This document shows, one piece after another, positions 1-8,076 of a stretch of 54,109 nucleotides of DNA; positions within the stretch are counted from its first letter, which is position 1; each line of letters starts with the position of its first letter. A program made the position numbers and the translations under genes. The notes under the pieces were generated by a model that saw nothing but the letters and a program-made list of their open reading frames with translations, did not search any database and was not told the origin of the DNA. The stretch comes from CAYNFH01 sp964396385 (GTDB lineage: Bacteria; Armatimonadota; Chthonomonadetes; Chthonomonadales; CAJBBX01): assembly GCA_964396385.1 (NCBI GenBank), contig CAYNFH010000015.1, forward strand, positions 1 to 54,109, in the 5' to 3' direction.

Positions 1-1068
1 AACCGGGTGAACCTCAACGACCCGGCAGTGACTCTCGCCCTGCTAAAACTCAACGCGGTGGTTGGCGTGACTGGATTCTTCAACCCGGATGGCAGCCTGA
101 AGTCCATGGGCATCCAGTGCGCTATCTGCCACTCCACGGTGGACAACTCCCTGGCGTTCGGTATCGGCCAGCGGCTGGACGGATGGGCCAACCGTGACCT
201 CAACGTGGGGGCCATCATCGCCTCCGCCCCGGACCTCACCGTGGTGGTCAACCTGCTGAAAACCACCGATCCGACCATGACGGACGCCAAGGCGCGGAGC
301 CTGTTCAACAGTTGGGGCCCGGGCAAGTTCGACGCCGAGCTGTTCCTGGACGGCAAGCAGACCAACCCCACCACCGGGATGTCCGCCGCAACGCTGATTC
401 CCAACGCCTTCGGTCTGGCCGGCTTCAATCAGCACACCTGGACCGGCGGCTGGGGCAGCGTCCCGTACTGGAACGCGCTGGTGGCCGCCCTGGAGATGCA
501 CGGCGTGGGAACGTTCTTCGACACCCGCCTGGACAACTCCAGCCAGTTCCCCATCGCCGCCGCAAATGGATTTGGCCATCTCCAGGTCAGCCCGGATAGC
601 GACCGAATCGCCAGCAAGCTTCCCGCGCTCCAGTTCTACCAGCTCGCCATTCCGTCGCCCAAACCCACCGCGGGCGTGGACTTCGACTTCGCCGCGGCAA
701 AGCGCGGAGACGACCTGTTCAGCGGCAAGGCCAAGTGCGGCAATTGCCACACGGATCCACTCTGGACGGAACCGGGCTGGAACGTGCACAAGCCGGACGA
801 CATCAAGATCGAGAGCTTCCAGGCGGATCGTGCGCCTGACCACAGCTACAAGACCATGAACCTGGCCGGCCTCTTTGTGCGGGAGGAAGGGCTGTTCATG
901 AACCCGGCCAACAAGGGGAGGTTCTACCACGACGGCCGGTTCAAGACGCTCCTGGATGTAGTCAAGAGCTATAACACGCGCCTGAACCTGGGTCTCACGG
1001 ATCAGGAGGAGAGTGACCTGGTGGAGTACCTCAAGTCCCTCTTCTCAGATGGCTCCGGCGTAGGCTAA
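1..1068 (+). CDS. Di-heme cytochrome c family protein (5' end cut by window)
   Basis: The frame is open from base 1, so the N-terminus and any signal peptide lie outside the window; a GTG at 7 is probably internal. Two CxxCH heme c motifs are visible: CAICH about 40 residues in, and CGNCH near residue 245 counted from the GTG. Later sequence (NPANKGRFYHDGRFKTLLDV and LTDQEESDLVEYLKSLF) matches the C-terminal part of di-heme cytochrome c / cytochrome-c-peroxidase-like proteins. The likely role is periplasmic electron transfer; the substrate is unknown. A secreted repeat protein follows 21 nt downstream and may be cotranscribed. The cytochrome assignment is secure; peroxidase activity is not shown. 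Confidence 0.85.
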   Translation, partial: NRVNLNDPAVTLALLKLNAVVGVTGFFNPDGSLKSMGIQCAICHSTVDNSLAFGIGQRLDGWANRDLNVGAIIASAPDLTVVVNLLKTTDPTMTDAKARSLFNSWGPGKFDAELFLDGKQTNPTTGMSAATLIPNAFGLAGFNQHTWTGGWGSVPYWNALVAALEMHGVGTFFDTRLDNSSQFPIAAANGFGHLQVSPDSDRIASKLPALQFYQLAIPSPKPTAGVDFDFAAAKRGDDLFSGKAKCGNCHTDPLWTEPGWNVHKPDDIKIESFQADRAPDHSYKTMNLAGLFVREEGLFMNPANKGRFYHDGRFKTLLDVVKSYNTRLNLGLTDQEESDLVEYLKSLFSDGSGVG

Positions 1069-1089
1069 GGCCACGGGAGGGAAACGATC

Positions 1090-2058
1090 ATGGCGCGAAT
1101 TGCGCGCAGCGGATCTGCCGCGCTGATATGCGCGGCGACCCTAGCACTGATGACGGCAAGAGCCTCTGGACAGGACATCTATGTGGCCTGGCAGAACCAG
1201 GCCACGTTCCAGGTGTCCATATGGCAATTCAGCAACGAAGGATCGAGCTTTACGCCTCATGACTACGGACCATTCGGCCCCTGGCAGCCGCGAGCGGCAT
1301 CCAGAGACGCGTCCGGGGAAGGAGGATACCGACTGCTATGGGGTGACGGCGCCGGCAACTGGAGCCTCTGGAATGCCAAATCCGATGGCACGTTCACCTT
1401 CACCGACTATGGACCCTTCTCGCCGGACTGGCAGCCGCAGGGGATGGCAGCCTCGAACGGCTTCGTGTTCATCGTGTGGCAGAACCAGACCACCGGGCAG
1501 GTCTCCCTCTGGAAGAAGGCGGACGGGAGCCCGAGCTTTACTTTTCAGGACTACGGCCCGTTTGACGGCGGCAACTGGCAGGTGCACACTATCTCCGCCA
1601 CGGACGCCAACCACGTCCACATCTTCTGGCAGCACCTGATCACCGGCCAGGCGTCCCTGTGGAGCGTTGACCTGACCAACAGCAGCAGCAACAACTTCAC
1701 CTTCAAGGACTTCGGGCCATTTCCGGGCTGGCAGGTCCAGAGCATGGACGAGTTCGGCGGCACCCTCCGGGTAATGTGGGAGAACGACGACTTCAGTACC
1801 GGCACGGACAACGCAAAAATCTCCATCTGGAAGCTGGACGGCCAGGGCAACTTCCTGGCTTCGCCGCAGGACTTTGGCCCGTTCATGGGCTGGGCTGCGC
1901 TCAACCTGCAGACCGACGGGGACGGTTCGCTCGTGCTGTGGGAATCGAGTGATCAGTCAATGGCCTCTATCTGGCAGTTGAACGACAACGGCACGTTTAC
2001 TCAGCAGACGTATGGCCCGTTTCCGGACTGGGCCGTGCTGGGCGCCGTGGACAACTGA
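1090..2058 (+). CDS. Secreted protein with six DYGPF repeats (possible beta-propeller)
   Basis: A 322-residue protein with a Sec signal peptide (about residues 1-27, ending ARASGQ). The ATG follows a GGGAGG ribosome site by about 9 nt. The mature protein is six repeats of about 48-54 residues. Each has a W-x-N-x-x-T-G-Q-x-S-(I/L)-W strand followed by F-T-F-x-D-(Y/F)-G-P-F-x-x-W. GPF occurs at about residues 60, 108, 157, 209, 263 and 309. Aromatic-rich repeats of this period suggest a six-bladed propeller or similar beta-solenoid, which is inference. I do not recognise a named family. It lies 21 nt after the cytochrome gene and may form a short secreted electron-transfer operon with it. Confidence 0.85.
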   Translation: MARIARSGSAALICAATLALMTARASGQDIYVAWQNQATFQVSIWQFSNEGSSFTPHDYGPFGPWQPRAASRDASGEGGYRLLWGDGAGNWSLWNAKSDGTFTFTDYGPFSPDWQPQGMAASNGFVFIVWQNQTTGQVSLWKKADGSPSFTFQDYGPFDGGNWQVHTISATDANHVHIFWQHLITGQASLWSVDLTNSSSNNFTFKDFGPFPGWQVQSMDEFGGTLRVMWENDDFSTGTDNAKISIWKLDGQGNFLASPQDFGPFMGWAALNLQTDGDGSLVLWESSDQSMASIWQLNDNGTFTQQTYGPFPDWAVLGAVDN

Positions 2059-2120
2059 GCCGCAACGCCCGGTTCTCTCCGGGTGCAGGTCGATAGACGC
2101 CCTATCGCCATGCGCCGACG

Positions 2121-2179
2121 CGTGAATCAGGGCCGCAGACCTGGAGCCTCGCGCTCCTTCCCTGCGGCCCTGATTCACG
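2121..2179. repeat. Perfect 18-bp inverted repeat (large hairpin)
   Basis: Arms 2121-2138 (CGTGAATCAGGGCCGCAG) and 2162-2179 are exact reverse complements. Within the loop a further GGAGC/GCTCC pair (2143-2147 and 2153-2157) can form. It lies about 60 nt after the stop of the repeat protein and could end or stabilise that transcript. No T-run follows on either strand, so it is not a classical intrinsic terminator. Confidence 0.8.
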
Positions 2180-2380
2180 TTTAGCCCTTGCTCCGTGGAA
2201 CTGCGGAGCTCCCGCTGCAAACGCCCGTCTAGACGTTGGTTTCTCCTTTCCTCCCACTTTTGTGCTATAGGGATGTATTTGCCTATGTGATCTTCCGCGA
2301 AAAGTCAGCAACTATTCAGGGTTTTGAGGCTGGCGGACGGTCTCTGCCGTAGGCGTACGGAGGAGGGGAATCGCCTGCCG

Positions 2381-3031
2381 ATGAGGCCATTGACCTGGAA
2401 CGAGCGGTTCTTGACAAGCACGCGCGGCCGGATTATCGAGCTCCTGCGGCAGCGCAGCTATACGGTGAATGAGCTGGCAGCCGCGCTTGGGCTGACGGAC
2501 AATACGGTCCGCGCCCATTTAGCCACCTTGGAGCGGGATGGATATGTGCAGCAGACCGGGGTCCGTCCCGGCGTTCGGAGACCGCACCACGAGTTTGGGA
2601 TCACGGTTGCCGCGGAACGGCTGTTCCTGGAGGCGTGCGAGCCGGTGCTGGACGGGCTGTTGACGGCACTGGAGAAGCGGCTTGCGGCCGAGCCACTGGA
2701 TGAGATTGTCCACCAGGCGGGACAGGCCATGGCCTCCGAGTACACCAGCGCTCTGGCGGGTATGTCTCCCGCCGAGCGCTGGCGCGAGGCGGCGGCCGCT
2801 TTTGCCCGGTTGGGAACCCTCGTATCCACGGGAGCCGGCGCCGATGTGGCCTGGATGGAGGCCTCTCGGTGTCCGGTCGCCGAGATGGTGTCGCATCATA
2901 CGGAGGTCTGCTCTCTCATGGAGGCGTTCTTGTCGGGTCTGGTGGGGCAGCCCGTACGGAACCGCTGCAATCGCGGCGTCGAGCCTAAGTGTCGCTTTGA
3001 GACGCCCGCACAGAAGGTAGCCGGGCCATAG
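2381..3031 (+). CDS. SufR/COG2345-like regulator (HTH plus Cys-rich C-terminus)
   Basis: A 216-residue transcription factor. The N-terminal winged helix (RGRIIELLRQRSYTVNELA to ERDGYV, about residues 10-65) resembles ArsR/COG2345 regulators. The C-terminal part has the cysteine spacing C-x12-C-x18-C-x7-C in RCPVAEMVSHHTEVCSL, RNRCNRG and PKCRF. In SufR-type members of this family such cysteines bind an Fe-S cluster that senses iron or redox state; cluster binding here is inferred. I chose ATG 2381 because GGAGGAGGGG lies upstream and homology starts there; an in-frame start at 2324 is possible. The next genes encode small membrane proteins, plausible targets. Confidence 0.8.
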   Translation: MRPLTWNERFLTSTRGRIIELLRQRSYTVNELAAALGLTDNTVRAHLATLERDGYVQQTGVRPGVRRPHHEFGITVAAERLFLEACEPVLDGLLTALEKRLAAEPLDEIVHQAGQAMASEYTSALAGMSPAERWREAAAAFARLGTLVSTGAGADVAWMEASRCPVAEMVSHHTEVCSLMEAFLSGLVGQPVRNRCNRGVEPKCRFETPAQKVAGP

Positions 3032-3169
3032 ACCTGGGCCGAGCCGGCAATAGCACCTCTGGTGGAAATATCACGAAAACTTCTTGACTATTTGGAACAC
3101 GCATGCAGAGACCGCCGTCTTCCCTTGCGCGGGCTGTGTCATGTCTCGCCCGCGGAAGGAGTGAAGGCA

Positions 3170-3619
3170 ATGGCTCTTCCGAACACGGCGGCTAACAACG
3201 CGTTTGCGGGCAGCGGCAGCACGGTCGCCACGCGGCCCGCGTACCAGGCCTACCAGATTCTGCACTGGGGCTTCACAGCCGCGCCCATCCTGGCCGGACT
3301 GGACAAGTTCTTTCACATCCTGGTGAACTGGGACCAGTACCTGGCGCCTATCGTCCCCAGCATCCTGCACATCAATGGGCATACATTCATGCTGGCGGTG
3401 GGCGTGATCGAAATAGTGGCGGGTCTGATCGTGGCGATGAAGCCCAAAGTCGGGGCGTGGATCGTATTCGCGTGGCTGTGGGGAATCATCATCAACCTGC
3501 TCCTGGCCCACGGATGGTACGACATCGCCCTCCGCGACTTCGGCCTCTCGCTGGGCGCTCTGGCCCTCGCGCGCCTGAGCATGGAGTACGATCAACCGGT
3601 CGACACCGCGATCAGCTAG
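3170..3619 (+). CDS. DoxX-like four-helix membrane protein
   Basis: A 149-residue protein with four predicted membrane segments: FTAAPILAGLDKFFHIL, FMLAVGVIEIVAGLIVAM, WIVFAWLWGIIINLLLA and LSLGALALARL. Size and topology match DoxX-like proteins, small integral membrane proteins of poorly known, sometimes redox-related role. ATG 3170 is preceded by GGAAGGA; an open frame extends upstream to 3062 but lacks a better site. It lies between the SufR-like regulator and another membrane protein, 2 nt before the latter, so all three may form one unit. Function is unproven. Confidence 0.7.
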   Translation: MALPNTAANNAFAGSGSTVATRPAYQAYQILHWGFTAAPILAGLDKFFHILVNWDQYLAPIVPSILHINGHTFMLAVGVIEIVAGLIVAMKPKVGAWIVFAWLWGIIINLLLAHGWYDIALRDFGLSLGALALARLSMEYDQPVDTAIS

Positions 3620-3621
3620 TG

Positions 3622-4260
3622 ATGACGTCGCCGCATCTGGCCGCCGGCCGCGGCCTCGCCGCAGGACTGGCGGCCACGCTGCTTCTGTCGGTACTCGCGC
3701 GCCTGCTGCCGGGCATGGAAAGCCAACCCGGCAAGCGGCCCCGCACACCGAAGCCTCCGCAGGACCCGTTCGATCCGGAGCAGGTTCGCGCGTGGCAGGA
3801 GCGGTCCTGGTCGCCGGCCGCTTCCCGGCCTGCCGAGCCTCCGCCTGAACGGCGTACGCACGCCGCCACCCCGGCGGGAGCGCTCGCGCAGCCGCAGGCG
3901 CCGGGTCCGGAAGGACTCGCGGAGCAGTTTGCCTTCAAAGTGGCGTCTGGCCTCTTCAATCGGGACATAACCCCGTACGTGGCGCCGGCAGGCAAAGCGG
4001 TGCACCTGACCTACGGCTCCGGCTGGGGCATGATGTATGGCATCCTCCGCTCCGCCGTGCGGCAGCCTTCATCGGTTATCGGTCCCCTGTACGGTCTCCT
4101 CGTATGGGCGATAGGGCCGGCGTCGCTGGTCCCTGCTATGAAGCTCATGGGCAGGCCCTCGGAAGAGCCGCCTCTCCGGACAGGCATGATCCTGGCGGGC
4201 CACCTGGCCTATGGGGCCGCTCTGGCAGAGACGTATCGGCGGCTGGCGAGCCGGCGCTAG
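3622..4260 (+). CDS. Small membrane protein with proline-rich linker (DUF1440/YagU-like?)
   Basis: A 212-residue protein that begins 2 nt after the previous stop, which argues for coupled translation. An N-terminal helix (GLAAGLAATLLLSVLARLL) is followed by a long Pro/Arg/Ala-rich linker (residues about 30-95). Hydrophobic segments come next (YGSGWGMMYGILRS, LYGLLVWAIGPASLVPAM, MILAGHLAYGAALAE). The GSGWGMMYG and GHLAYG patterns resemble DUF1440/YagU-type membrane proteins, but this is a weak match from memory. No catalytic motif is seen. Confidence 0.65.
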   Translation: MTSPHLAAGRGLAAGLAATLLLSVLARLLPGMESQPGKRPRTPKPPQDPFDPEQVRAWQERSWSPAASRPAEPPPERRTHAATPAGALAQPQAPGPEGLAEQFAFKVASGLFNRDITPYVAPAGKAVHLTYGSGWGMMYGILRSAVRQPSSVIGPLYGLLVWAIGPASLVPAMKLMGRPSEEPPLRTGMILAGHLAYGAALAETYRRLASRR

Positions 4261-4261
4261 G

Positions 4262-6850
4262 ATGCTGGATCTGGCGGTGAATCCGGGCTTCGTCTTTGCT
4301 ACCGGCATCGAGTGCAGTTATCCTACCGTCGCCGGCCGCAATGGCCGCAGCGTCCGCGTTGATGAGCTGGACCGGACATTCCACTATCAGCACTGGAAGC
4401 AGGATCTGGCCCTGGTGCGGGAGCTCGGCATTACCTACCTGCGCTACGGTTTGCCGGCCTACCGTGTGCACCGCGCCCCGGGCGAGTACGACTGGGAGTT
4501 TACGGACCAGGTGTTCGCGGAGATGGCGCGGCTCTCCCTGGTTCCCATTGTGGACCTCTGCCACTTCGGAGTTCCAGACTGGGCCGAGAGTTTTCAGAAC
4601 CCGGACTGGCCGGAGCTGTTCAGCCACTATGCCGCCGCCTTTGCCGCCAGGTTCCCCTGGGTCCGCCTCTATACGCCGGTCAACGAGATCTACGTGTGCG
4701 CCAAGCTCTCGACGCTGGCCGGGATCTGGAATGAATGCAAAAAGAACGACGACCATGCCTTTGTAACGGCCGTTAAGCACATGTGCCGCGCGAACCTGCT
4801 GGCCATACGGGAGATCCTGCAGGCTCGCCCCGATGCTATCATCATCCAGAGCGAAAGCGCGGAGTTCTTTCATCTGGGCGCGGCCGATCCGGGCTGCCAG
4901 GAGCGTGTGCGATTCGAGAACGAGCGCCGGTTCCTCTCCTTTGACCTGCTCTTTTCCCACGCGCCGTCCGGAGAGATGCTGCTCTACCTGCTGGACAACG
5001 GCATGACTCGGGACGAGCTCCGCTGGTTCCAGACCCACGGGCTGGCGGACTACATGGTGATGGGGAACGATTTCTACGAGCGGAACGAGCAGATTGTCGG
5101 GGCCGGAGGGCAGATCATACCCGCCGGAGATGTGTTCGGCTGGTCCGTAATTACCCGGCAGTACTACGAGCGGTACCGGCGGCCCGTGATGCACACGGAG
5201 ACCAACAACATTCAGAGCGCCACGGATCCGGTCCGCTGGCTCTGGAAGCAGTTCTTCAACGTGCGCAACCTGCGCGAGCAGGGCGTGCCGGTGCTGGGCT
5301 TCACCTGGTATTCGCTGCTGGACCAGGTGGACTGGGATAGCGGGCTAGCGCTGGACAGGGGCGTGGTCAACCCGGTCGGTCTGTACGATCTCAAGCGCCA
5401 ACCCCAGCCGGTGGCGGAAGCGTACCGCGAGCTGATCCGGCACTTCTCGGGGGAGCCACTCCTGCCGAACAGCCATGCCCTCTCTCTGACTTCCACCGCA
5501 ACGGCCCCTCCGTCGGTCCCCGCACGGCCCCGGCCTCCAGCTCCGCTCCCTCAGCACACGGTCGAAGGGAGAGGGCCGCTGCCTTCCCACGCCGTAGTCT
5601 CCATCGCCCGCACCACGGACAGGAATATCGGCGCGGCGGGTGTGGAGGCGCTGGTGCGTGAAGCGCTCGATAGGTTGGGCGGCATGTCACGATTTGTAGA
5701 GCCCGGCCAGCGCGTGCTCATCAAGCCCAACCTCACCATCTGGCGGACCGCGATGGACGGCGCGACTACCGATCCCAGGGTGGTGGCGGCGCTGGCACGC
5801 CTCGCCCGCGAAGCCGGTGCCGGGCTGGTACAGGTGGGAGAGTGCAGCTCCTGCGGCCAGGTGACCCGAGAGATTATGTCTATTACCGGGATGGAGAGTG
5901 CCGCCCGGAAGGCGGGAGCCGTGCCGGTGTACTTCGACGAGGTGGAACAGGTGGAGGTAGAGGTGCCGCGCGGTACCCTCATTCACCGCATCGCGGTGCC
6001 GCGCCCGCTGCTGGAGGCGGACGTAGTCATCTCCTGTCCCAAGCTCAAGACCCATTTCCTGGACCCGGTCACGGGCGCGCTGAAGCTATGGGTGGGCGCG
6101 GCCCGCCAGGACACCATGCACCGGCTGCATCGCGATCAGGTTCAGGCAACCGTGGCGGATCTGCTCACCGTCACTCTACCGGACCTGGCGGTGATGGATG
6201 CCATCGTCGCCGGCGAGGGCAATGGACCGGTGGCCGTTAAGGGGCGCTTCGTGGGCTGCGTGCTGGCCTCCACGGATCCGGTGGCACTCGACCGCGTTGC
6301 CGCGGATCTGGCTGGGTTCTCCCACTGTTCCATGTCCTTCTGCCAGGCGGCCGAGGAACAGGGTGTTGGGATTGGGGACAGGGGCCGGATCGACGTAGTC
6401 GGCGTACCTCTCGCTCAAGCGTCGGTCGCGCTGGAGCCGGAGCGCATGGACGGCTGGACCAGCACCTACCCCGTGCGGGTGATCGCCGGTGAAGGCGTAA
6501 CCCTCCAGGGTACCTTGGGCCATTTCAAAGGTTTCGCGGACCTCTGGCAGATGGACCACGTCTGGGACCTGATCGTCGCGGCTCGCGGCAAGCCCACCTT
6601 CCTGATCGGCCGTGCGGAGGACCCGGATTATGAGCGCCACCTCCAGGAGGGCAAGTACTTTGTGCTGGATGACGTGGCGCTGGACAAGTACAAGAGGGAC
6701 CCACGGGTGGTCTTCATACCCGGCAGTCCTATCGGCAATGAAATGATGACGGTGATTATGAAGGCCCTCGGCGTGGAGCTGCCCGGGAAGGCGGCCGAGG
6801 GAGCGATGAAAGCCTGGAATGCTCTTCGCGGCATGAGGTACAGGCAGTGA
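4262..6850 (+). CDS. GH1-type glycosidase fused to a DUF362 domain
   Basis: An 862-residue two-domain protein. Residues about 1-410 form a family-1-type TIM barrel. The acid/base region is TPVNEIY (Glu about 142, where canonical GH1 has T-x-N-E-P) and the nucleophile region is MHTETNN (Glu about 313, canonical TENG). A Pro/Ala linker (about 425-460) leads to a DUF362 domain (about 465-760) with VLIKPNLT, GECSSCGQ, ISCPKLKTH and STDPVALDR. A C-terminal extension ends in LRGMRYRQ. There is no signal peptide, so it is probably cytoplasmic. DUF362 proteins are poorly understood and often sit near Fe-S or cofactor genes. Translation may instead begin at ATG 4211, since the ribosome site at 4262 is weak. 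The fusion lies in one uninterrupted frame. Confidence 0.85.
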   Translation: MLDLAVNPGFVFATGIECSYPTVAGRNGRSVRVDELDRTFHYQHWKQDLALVRELGITYLRYGLPAYRVHRAPGEYDWEFTDQVFAEMARLSLVPIVDLCHFGVPDWAESFQNPDWPELFSHYAAAFAARFPWVRLYTPVNEIYVCAKLSTLAGIWNECKKNDDHAFVTAVKHMCRANLLAIREILQARPDAIIIQSESAEFFHLGAADPGCQERVRFENERRFLSFDLLFSHAPSGEMLLYLLDNGMTRDELRWFQTHGLADYMVMGNDFYERNEQIVGAGGQIIPAGDVFGWSVITRQYYERYRRPVMHTETNNIQSATDPVRWLWKQFFNVRNLREQGVPVLGFTWYSLLDQVDWDSGLALDRGVVNPVGLYDLKRQPQPVAEAYRELIRHFSGEPLLPNSHALSLTSTATAPPSVPARPRPPAPLPQHTVEGRGPLPSHAVVSIARTTDRNIGAAGVEALVREALDRLGGMSRFVEPGQRVLIKPNLTIWRTAMDGATTDPRVVAALARLAREAGAGLVQVGECSSCGQVTREIMSITGMESAARKAGAVPVYFDEVEQVEVEVPRGTLIHRIAVPRPLLEADVVISCPKLKTHFLDPVTGALKLWVGAARQDTMHRLHRDQVQATVADLLTVTLPDLAVMDAIVAGEGNGPVAVKGRFVGCVLASTDPVALDRVAADLAGFSHCSMSFCQAAEEQGVGIGDRGRIDVVGVPLAQASVALEPERMDGWTSTYPVRVIAGEGVTLQGTLGHFKGFADLWQMDHVWDLIVAARGKPTFLIGRAEDPDYERHLQEGKYFVLDDVALDKYKRDPRVVFIPGSPIGNEMMTVIMKALGVELPGKAAEGAMKAWNALRGMRYRQ

Positions 6851-6880
6851 AGGGGACGAGCAGTGCTCTCGTCCCCTTCA
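6848..6880 (+). terminator. 13-bp hairpin overlapping the stop codon
   Basis: TGAAGGGGACGAG (6848-6860, which includes the TGA stop) and CTCGTCCCCTTCA (6868-6880) form a perfect 13-bp stem with a 7-nt loop. No strong T-run follows. It probably ends the fusion-gene transcript or separates it from the convergent gene at 6913-7389. Confidence 0.65.
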
Positions 6881-6912
6881 CTCCTCCAATCGGCGTTCCT
6901 ATACAGTGATTA

Positions 6913-7389
6913 CTAAGGGCCCGATTTCCAGCCGCCGCCCAGGATTGTGACGAAGTTCACGCTATCCGGAGCTACGTCCACGAACATAGAGCCCACTCCC
7001 CCCAGTGGCGGCAAGTTGTAGCCATTCAGGGTGCTGAAGCTGACTTCAAACTGCTGGTTGTTCACCGTCCAGTTCCCGAACGTGTACCATGTGGCCGGGT
7101 CGGCGCTGCTGTTGATGCGGACCCGCACAAGTGCTCCGTCCGGGGCATTGATGTGAGAGCCCTTTAGGCTGAGGCTGCGGTCGGTGGTCGTCAGGCTGAA
7201 GCACACCGTGCCGGATCCCTGAGCAAACACTCCATTGAGCGCCAGCTCCGGCGACAGGTTCACGTTGACGCACTTCATCCCACCGCCGCCACCGCCGCCG
7301 CCCCCCTGCGCCGCCGCGCCGCCAGCCAGTGTCGCAACAAGCGCTGCCGCAAGAACCATCATGCCGGCCAACCGAGACTGTCTCTTCAC
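6913..7389 (-). CDS. Secreted Gly-rich protein (paralogue of 23638-24210)
   Basis: A 158-residue protein with a signal peptide (to about residue 27, GGAAAQ), then nine glycines, then a beta-rich domain. The domain carries LNGVFAQGSGTVCFSLTT, LSLKGSHINAPDGALVRV and VDVAPDSVNFV. The same layout and core pattern (NGV-x-x-QG, NLPDDTDVEV) occurs in the protein at 23638-24210, so they are paralogues. Both begin with GTG-AAG after a good GGAGG site. A motif shared with the ECF/CHAT/subtilisin cluster lies about 100 nt upstream (7488-7514), suggesting common control. No enzyme motif is visible; a surface or matrix role is a guess. Confidence 0.8.
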   Translation of the reverse strand: MKRQSRLAGMMVLAAALVATLAGGAAAQGGGGGGGGGMKCVNVNLSPELALNGVFAQGSGTVCFSLTTTDRSLSLKGSHINAPDGALVRVRINSSADPATWYTFGNWTVNNQQFEVSFSTLNGYNLPPLGGVGSMFVDVAPDSVNFVTILGGGWKSGP

Positions 7390-7487
7390 TTAACACACCT
7401 CCCAGTGCTGTGGGGTGTGACCCCCGATTCCGAGTGCGGTGCCTGGGCGCGGCATCGCTGCCTGCCATCACGCACCCTCAAGGATGA

Positions 7488-7514
7488 GAGGCGCTCGCCG
7501 GAGGTGGAAATACA
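7488..7514 (-). promoter_or_regulatory. ECF-type promoter motif, gene 6913-7389
   Basis: Read on the minus strand: TGTATTT (7514-7508), then 17 nt ending in GC, then CTC (7490-7488), followed by TCATCC. Spacing and both halves match six other sites in this window. The start codon is about 100 nt downstream. Confidence 0.6.
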
Positions 7515-7568
7515 TAGATTTTACGCAAGCAGCCTGGCGAGATGACCTACGGGGCCAAGAGACGCAGA

Positions 7569-7604
7569 AAGGGTTTGGGCGCGGAGGATTGCGCCCAAAC
7601 CCTT
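7569..7604 (-). terminator. 14-bp hairpin 3' of the Tyr-rich gene
   Basis: AAGGGTTTGGGCGC (7569-7582) pairs perfectly with 7591-7604 around an 8-nt loop. On the minus strand it lies about 30 nt after the stop of the 7637-7906 gene and is followed by a weak pyrimidine stretch (TTTCT). It supports transcription of that gene. Confidence 0.6.
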
Positions 7605-7636
7605 GCTAAAGTCGAGCTAGCTCATAAACTGAGCGG

Positions 7637-7906
7637 CTAGTCGTCGTCGTCTTCGCAGTGGCGGTGGTGCTTGTGGTGGCGCCGCTCGCAGGGCCTGTAG
7701 CTGCTGTGGTAGTACGTTTGCTGACCCTGGCGACAATGGTCCGGGTTCCCATACTGGTACTGGTCGCCGTAGTAGTAGGCGCCCTGGTCACCGTACTGAT
7801 CCCCATAGTTCGGCCTCTGATTGTAGTAGTTGCCGTCGTAATAGCCGTCGCGGTAGTACGGCTCGCCGTAATAGCCGTAACGCTCCCAGCGGTGCCGCGC
7901 GTTCAC
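7637..7906 (-). CDS. Small Tyr/Gly-rich protein with His-Cys-Asp tail
   Basis: An 89-residue protein from a GTG start. About a quarter of its residues are Tyr, in patterns such as YYGEPYYRDGYYDGNYY and YGDQYQYG. It ends in a metal-binding-looking tail (CERRHHKHHRHCEDDDD). No signal peptide or membrane helix is evident. Low complexity makes it hard to distinguish from a chance frame. The hairpin directly downstream and the coherent composition favour a real gene. Possible roles are metal binding or a structural or spore-coat-like protein; both are guesses. Confidence 0.45.
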   Translation of the reverse strand: MNARHRWERYGYYGEPYYRDGYYDGNYYNQRPNYGDQYGDQGAYYYGDQYQYGNPDHCRQGQQTYYHSSYRPCERRHHKHHRHCEDDDD

Positions 7907-7956
7907 AGCATCCTGGCAGTGCCCGGTACGGCACTTTGAGCCAACGCCCAGACAGC

Positions 7957-8006
7957 CTCAGTCAAAGTCTTAGAAGACTCTCAGACAACTCTAAAGCTCT
8001 TCTCAG
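7957..8006. promoter_or_regulatory. Three CTCAG half-sites spaced 22-23 nt before the response regulator
   Basis: CTCAG occurs at 7957, 7980 and 8002, that is two helical turns apart. The first two copies extend to CTCAGtCAAagTCTtA and CTCAGaCAAcTCTaA. Tandem direct repeats at about 22 bp are what OmpR/PhoB-type dimers bind. They end about 70 nt before the response-regulator start, so autoregulation is likely (inference). Confidence 0.55.
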
Positions 8007-8076
8007 GTTCAGGTTCTACACTGGATTACTAGGTCGCTCCCGCCTCGTTGGCGGCCCGGCTGCCCCCTTAGCTACC

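Noticed and set aside
2272..2278. TGTATTT upstream of the SufR-like gene as an eighth ECF-type site
   Set aside because: The CTC second half is absent at the fixed distance on the plus strand, and no minus-strand gene fits.
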